A stretch of DNA of 8,277 nt, taken from the NCBI GenBank assembly GCA_947653315.1, contig CANTGP010000121.1:1-8277 (forward strand), read 5' to 3'. Shown piece by piece: positions 6,202 through 8,277 of the stretch. A program made the position numbers and the translations under genes. The DNA is from an uncultured Lachnospiraceae bacterium. GTDB taxonomy: Bacteria > Bacillota > Clostridia > Lachnospirales > Lachnospiraceae. The notes beneath the pieces are model-generated. The model searched no databases and had not been told where the DNA came from. It saw only the letters and a list, made by a program, of their open reading frames with translations. How positions within the stretch are numbered: position 1 is the stretch's first letter; every line of letters begins with the position of its first letter.

Positions 6202-6755
6202 TACAGCGAGAGTGCCGCGTCAATCGCCAGAGCCTGTTCTTCCTTTGATTTCCTCTCGAAATTGTAAAAACGGTAGGTGGTGCTGATATCGCTATGCCCC
6301 GCGAACCGCTGGACTGTGCGGTCATTCACGTCCGGGTTGTCGAGAAGCGTGGATATGCACGTCTTACGGAGTTTATGCGGACTCTTGGATACCGTTTTCA
6401 ACCGTGCGCACAGTTTGCGCAGTTTCCTGTCGGCGGCATTGTAATTGAGCCGGTAGTCGTAGGCGGGATTATCGCTCTGGAAAATCCATTCGCGGCCATA
6501 GCCATGCGCTTCATTGAAATCCGATACTTCCCGCAGGATGTCCTGCGCCCTCGTTGTCAGGGGGATATCCCGTCTGCTCCCGCCAGTTTTTGTCCAGTTC
6601 CGCACTCCGCTATTATCGGCCTGCCGCTGTATGTATAAACGGTTGCCCTTGACGTCAGACCATTTTAGCCCGCAGCATTCCCCAATCCGCAGGCCAGTCT
6701 CGAGCAGGAAAAGTATCTGGAGCCCGGCACTGTTAAAAGCAATCTTTTTTTTTAA
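6201..6755 (-). pseudogene. Tyrosine recombinase (phage-type integrase), N-terminally truncated
   Basis: This is the remnant of a site-specific tyrosine integrase that would have inserted the element into tRNA-Gly. The minus-strand frame is open from 6755 to the TAG at 6201-6203, about 184 codons. The catalytic domain is essentially complete: box I Arg in LETGLRIGE (Arg codon at 6687-6689), a beta-hairpin Lys in TKTGGSRRDIPL, HKLRKT (His and second Arg), GHSDISTT and the nucleophile Tyr in YRFYNF. Members are normally about 350-400 residues, and the arm-binding and core-binding domains are missing. Recognisable homology starts about 6738, beside a run of nine T (6745-6753), then sequence becomes AT-rich with an in-frame TGA at 6756-6758. 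Neither other frame upstream resembles an integrase, so this looks like deletion or replacement and not a simple frameshift. A start codon exists only inside the domain (GTG at 6605). It is almost certainly inactive alone. Its position, reading toward the tRNA, is typical. Confidence 0.85.
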
Positions 6756-6826
6756 TCAAATGTTATAAAAGTGCGTTTTTACGCCATTTATCCTGGGGTA
6801 CGAAAAAAATTGAAAAGAAGTTTTAT

Positions 6827-6864
6827 TTGCTATAAAATTTCTACTGGGGTATAATAAAATTATA
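6827..6864 (+). promoter_or_regulatory. Promoter of the PIN toxin operon with overlapping palindrome
   Basis: A -35 box TTGCTA (6827-6832), 17-base spacer and perfect -10 TATAAT (6850-6855) predict a start near 6862. The -10 is the left half of an inverted repeat TATAATAAAATTATA (6850-6864), centred between -10 and +1, where a bound repressor would block initiation. This fits autoregulation of toxin-antitoxin genes but may partly reflect AT-richness. An octamer CTGGGGTA occurs at 6793-6800 and 6844-6851. Confidence 0.55.
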
Positions 6865-6921
6865 TAAAGATGATTTAATCCAAAGCTGGCATATAAAACC
6901 AGATTTAAGGAGTGATATTTT

Positions 6922-7398
6922 ATGCGGAGATTAAAGGTATACTTAGATACATCGGTCATCAGTCACTTGTTACAAGAGGATGTACCTGAAAAGATGGCGG
7001 ATACAAGGCAGCTATGGGAAATGTTTAAGAATGGGAAGTATGAAGTTTATCTGTCTACAGTGACATTAAGAGAGATAGAGAAATGTTCAGAGCCGAAAAA
7101 AACACAGCTTATTGACAGCTTGAATGAAATACAGTTTACAACACTTGATATTACAGAAGATATAACAAACGTAGCAAATAAAATTATTGACATGGGGATA
7201 CTGACACAAAAAAGTTTTGACGATTGCCAACACATAGGAGCAGCAGTTATAAACGAATGTGATTGCATTATTTCATGGAATTTTAAGCATATTGTAAATG
7301 TAAAGACTATTAGAGGGGTAAGGGCAATTACAAATCTGGAAGGATATAAGATGATTGAGATATGGAATCCTTCTGTGCTATTGGAAAGTGAGGAATAA
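6922..7398 (+). CDS. PIN-domain ribonuclease, VapC-like toxin
   Basis: This is predicted to be a small metal-dependent endoribonuclease that cleaves RNA when not held by an antitoxin. The 158 residues are slightly longer than a typical VapC. The PIN acidic residues are visible: Asp9 in YLDTSVIS, Glu51 in TLREIEK, Asp101 in SFDDCQHIG (the DAxHI-type motif) and Asp114 in ECDCIISWNFKHI. The last block is typical of the subgroup often annotated as PIN nucleases of Firmicutes and cyanobacteria. AAGGAG (6907-6912) sits 9 bases before the ATG. The gene is markedly more AT-rich than the sugar operon and uses AAA, ATA and AGA codons freely, which marks it as acquired cargo. The antitoxin candidate starts 2 bases after its stop, an order opposite to classical vapB-vapC. 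It lies between the broken integrase and the right att. Family call is confident; toxicity is inferred. Confidence 0.85.
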   Translation: MRRLKVYLDTSVISHLLQEDVPEKMADTRQLWEMFKNGKYEVYLSTVTLREIEKCSEPKKTQLIDSLNEIQFTTLDITEDITNVANKIIDMGILTQKSFDDCQHIGAAVINECDCIISWNFKHIVNVKTIRGVRAITNLEGYKMIEIWNPSVLLESEE

Positions 7399-7400
7399 TT

Positions 7401-7577
7401 ATGATTACAAAACCAATTATCAGCCCTGATTTTACCATTGAAGATATTCATAAGATTAGGGAATATCACTATGAACTCACGAAAGATATGACAACACAGG
7501 AAAGAATCAATTTCTATAATGAAGGTGGGAGAGCCTTTTTAAAAGAAATGGAAGAAAGAAAGCTACAGAAAGTGTAA
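7401..7577 (+). CDS. Small antitoxin-like protein paired with the PIN toxin
   Basis: A 58-residue ORF starts 2 bases after the PIN gene stop, so the two are probably translationally coupled. It begins MITKPIISPDFTIEDIHKIR and ends with a basic, charged tail (EMEERKLQKV). Most residues are charged or polar, with a likely helix from about 13 to 31 and another from about 33 to 56. I see no classical AbrB, RHH or Phd/YefM DNA-binding motif, but the IEDIHKIREY segment is of the type seen in small proteins encoded beside PIN nucleases in Firmicutes. GAGGAATAATT just upstream (within the end of the PIN gene, from 7390) gives a weak ribosome binding site. Role as antitoxin is inferred from position and size. 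It would bind and block the PIN active site and may help repress the shared promoter at 6850. Confidence 0.7.
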   Translation: MITKPIISPDFTIEDIHKIREYHYELTKDMTTQERINFYNEGGRAFLKEMEERKLQKV

Positions 7578-7666
7578 TGATTGTGGAAAAACCTGTTTTA
7601 AGCCCAGATTTTACGAGAGCAGTTCAAATCCGCATATGTAAGGACAGGAATGTTTTAAAGGGATAA
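7577..7666 (+). pseudogene. Truncated second antitoxin-like gene (paralogue of the 7401 gene)
   Basis: A 29-residue ORF whose ATG overlaps the preceding TAA by one base (TAATG). Its start, MIVEKPVLSPDFT, closely parallels MITKPIISPDFT of the upstream gene, but after SPDFT the sequence diverges (RAVQIRICKDRNVLKG) and stops. The shared codons differ at synonymous positions, so this is an old paralogue rather than a fresh duplication. The break after SPDFT suggests that a full-length gene was cut and joined to other DNA at about 7616. It could instead be a short functional peptide. Confidence 0.55.
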
Positions 7667-7758
7667 TAATTCGTGCTAAGTTAGTGTCTGTTGGTACGAT
7701 GAGGGTGATGAGGTGCCAAAAGCCTCCATTTCTCTGAATTTTTTGAATGGGGTGGGAA
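7667..7758 (+). other. Right arm of the integrated element, no gene seen
   Basis: Non-coding DNA lies between the truncated antitoxin gene and the right att core. It has a TTGGTACGATG resembling the tandem repeats beside the left att, and a small hairpin possibility GAGG/CCTC around 7710-7727. GTGGG, which precedes the core in the tRNA, also occurs here two bases from the core (7752-7756). I see no convincing coding sequence. Confidence 0.4.
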
Positions 7759-7778
7759 TTCGATTCCCATCACCCGCT
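7759..7778 (+). repeat. Right attachment-site core (copy of tRNA-Gly 3' end)
   Basis: This is an exact 20-base copy of 6097-6116. No tRNA 5' portion precedes it, so it is the displaced 3' end left by integration. With the left copy it bounds an element of about 1.66 kb. Confidence 0.85.
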
Positions 7779-7807
7779 CTTTTATCTGCTGCGCTGGAAG
7801 ATTGATG

Positions 7808-7841
7808 CCCCGTTGCTTTCAGCGGGGTTGTTTACTTTTGT
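7808..7841 (+). terminator. Intrinsic terminator beyond the right att
   Basis: An 8-bp stem CCCCGTTG/CAGCGGGG (7808-7815, 7820-7827, one G-U pair) with a 4-base CTTT loop is followed by the T-rich TTGTTTACTTTTGT. It could have terminated the tRNA transcript before the element inserted. Confidence 0.65.
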
Positions 7842-7889
7842 CGGGAAGCCGCATATTTAGCGGCTTCCCGCGTTTTTTCCCCATCGAAT
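7842..7889 (+). terminator. Second copy of the duplicated terminator block
   Basis: Bases 7842-7889 match 6130-6177 with a single mismatch (T6169 versus C7881). The block contains the same 10-bp stem, ATATTTA loop and six-T tail. It lies 63 bases beyond the right att core, whereas copy 1 lies 13 bases beyond the left core. Function is termination; the duplication reflects integration history. Confidence 0.85.
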
Positions 7890-7981
7890 TCCTTATTGGT
7901 GCTGTCGATTTCTTTCCCCTTTTTATGATACTGAAAAATAAGCAAATTTCTGATTGAAAAGATAACCTTGATGCGATAGAA

Positions 7982-7987
7982 TATAAT
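7982..7987 (+). promoter_or_regulatory. Candidate -10 box for the hydrolase gene
   Basis: A perfect TATAAT lies 22 bases before the ATG. The nearest -35-like sequence, TTGAAA at 7954-7959, is 22 bases away, too far for a standard promoter, so only the -10 is supported. A strong AAGAGGAGGT ribosome binding site (about 7995-8004) follows directly, leaving a very short 5' leader. Confidence 0.35.
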
Positions 7988-8009
7988 TCGTTCTAAGAGG
8001 AGGTTTCGG

Positions 8010-8277
8010 ATGGAAAAAATTTTCATACACGGTTTGGGGCATAAAGCGGCAAGCTGGGAAGAAACAATGAAATATATGAAAGACAGGAATGGGATTTTGT
8101 GTCCTGATTTGTCTTCCATTCTTAACGGAAAAGAGGCAACGTATTTTAACATATATTCGTCTTTCACGGAATATTGCAATGAAATGAACGGGCAAATTCA
8201 TTTATGCGGTATTTCCCTGGGCGGTAAGGTAAAGGCCGGACAGTTACTCGGTTATATGGGCGACAGCGGTTACGGAA
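8010..8277 (+). CDS. Alpha/beta-hydrolase N-terminus joined in frame to M23-peptidase-like sequence, 3'-partial
   Basis: The frame is open from ATG 8010 to the window end (89 full codons). AAGAGGAGGT upstream supports the start. Residues 1-72 read as an alpha/beta-hydrolase: KIFIHGLGHKAASWEE gives the first strand and the HG oxyanion motif, and LCGISLGG (65-72) is the nucleophile elbow with Ser69. From residue 73 the sequence is KVKAGQLLGYMGDSGYG, a pattern characteristic of M23 (LytM-like) peptidases, not of a hydrolase after its elbow. The catalytic Asp and His of the hydrolase are therefore lost, and only a fragment of an M23 domain is visible. A natural fusion at this point would destroy the hydrolase fold, so an assembly chimera or recombination scar is likelier. 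The hydrolase part would be a small serine esterase of unknown substrate; it shows no link to the tRNA element. Confidence 0.65.
   Translation, partial: MEKIFIHGLGHKAASWEETMKYMKDRNGILCPDLSSILNGKEATYFNIYSSFTEYCNEMNGQIHLCGISLGGKVKAGQLLGYMGDSGYG

Noticed and set aside
6071..6325. 84-codon minus-strand ORF ending GDGNRTHVSSLEG
   Set aside because: Its C-terminus is the antisense of the tRNA-Gly gene, a recurrent spurious annotation, and the rest overlaps the terminator and integrase in another frame.
6294..6638. 114-codon plus-strand ORF across the integrase
   Set aside because: It is the shadow of the integrase catalytic domain, which carries all expected motifs on the minus strand.
6745..6753. 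Simple frameshift at the run of nine T as the cause of integrase truncation
   Set aside because: None of the minus-strand frames upstream of the run encodes anything like an integrase arm or core-binding domain; loss of DNA fits better.
6756..6959. 67-codon minus-strand ORF overlapping the PIN promoter
   Set aside because: It overlaps the promoter, ribosome binding site and start of the PIN gene, is AT-driven, and matches no family I recognise.
7832..8201. Two minus-strand ORFs over the terminator and hydrolase region
   Set aside because: They run antisense through the duplicated terminator, the -10 box and the hydrolase start and show no motifs.
1..8277. CRISPR array, rRNA or riboswitch
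   Set aside because: No regularly spaced repeats, rRNA-like sequence or recognisable aptamer core was seen; the only repeats are the att cores, the terminator block and short operators.

Overview
The window looks like the chromosome of a Gram-positive Clostridia member, most likely a Lachnospiraceae-type gut anaerobe. The evidence is AGGAGG-type ribosome binding sites before nearly every gene, a RpiR-regulated sugar operon fed by an ABC lipoprotein, a CarD-family regulator, a tRNA-Gly without encoded CCA, and moderately GC-rich genes interrupted by a much more AT-rich island. Genus cannot be fixed from the sequence.

Bases 1-5149 hold the downstream part of a co-directional catabolic operon. 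In order it encodes a sugar-binding lipoprotein of an ABC importer (5' end missing), a D-isomer-specific 2-hydroxyacid dehydrogenase, an N-acetylneuraminate lyase/dihydrodipicolinate synthase family aldolase, a ROK-family sugar kinase and a RpiR-type (HTH plus SIS) regulator. Binding protein, lyase, ROK kinase and RpiR regulator match the logic of sialic-acid (nan) operons: import, cleave to pyruvate plus an aminosugar, phosphorylate, sense the phosphosugar. The dehydrogenase, the lack of a visible NanE, a changed sugar-contact residue in the lyase and a degenerate ExGH motif in the kinase leave room for a different 2-keto-3-deoxy acid. A long imperfect hairpin lies between the lyase and kinase genes.

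Bases 5150-6120 hold an AT-rich intergenic stretch with repeated GGTAAA...GTACAAA elements, a CarD/CdnL-like RNA polymerase-binding regulator, a GC-rich foldable spacer, and a tRNA-Gly(UCC) with a good promoter.

Bases 6097-7778 are a small degraded integrative element in the tRNA-Gly 3' end. The last 20 bases of the tRNA are repeated exactly at 7759-7778, giving the att pair. Just inside the left end is a tyrosine integrase on the minus strand, cut down to its catalytic domain. The rest is AT-rich cargo: a PIN-domain (VapC-like) toxin gene with its own promoter, a 58-residue candidate antitoxin gene 2 bases downstream, and a truncated second gene with the same start (SPDFT motif). A terminator block of about 48 bp is found both inside the left end and beyond the right att copy, which suggests tandem or successive integrations at this tRNA.

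Bases 7779-8277 hold two terminators, a candidate promoter and the start of an alpha/beta-hydrolase gene. At its nucleophile elbow (about 8220-8230) the protein switches in frame to sequence typical of M23 peptidases. This is either an assembly chimera near a contig end or a recombination scar, and should be checked before anything is built on it.
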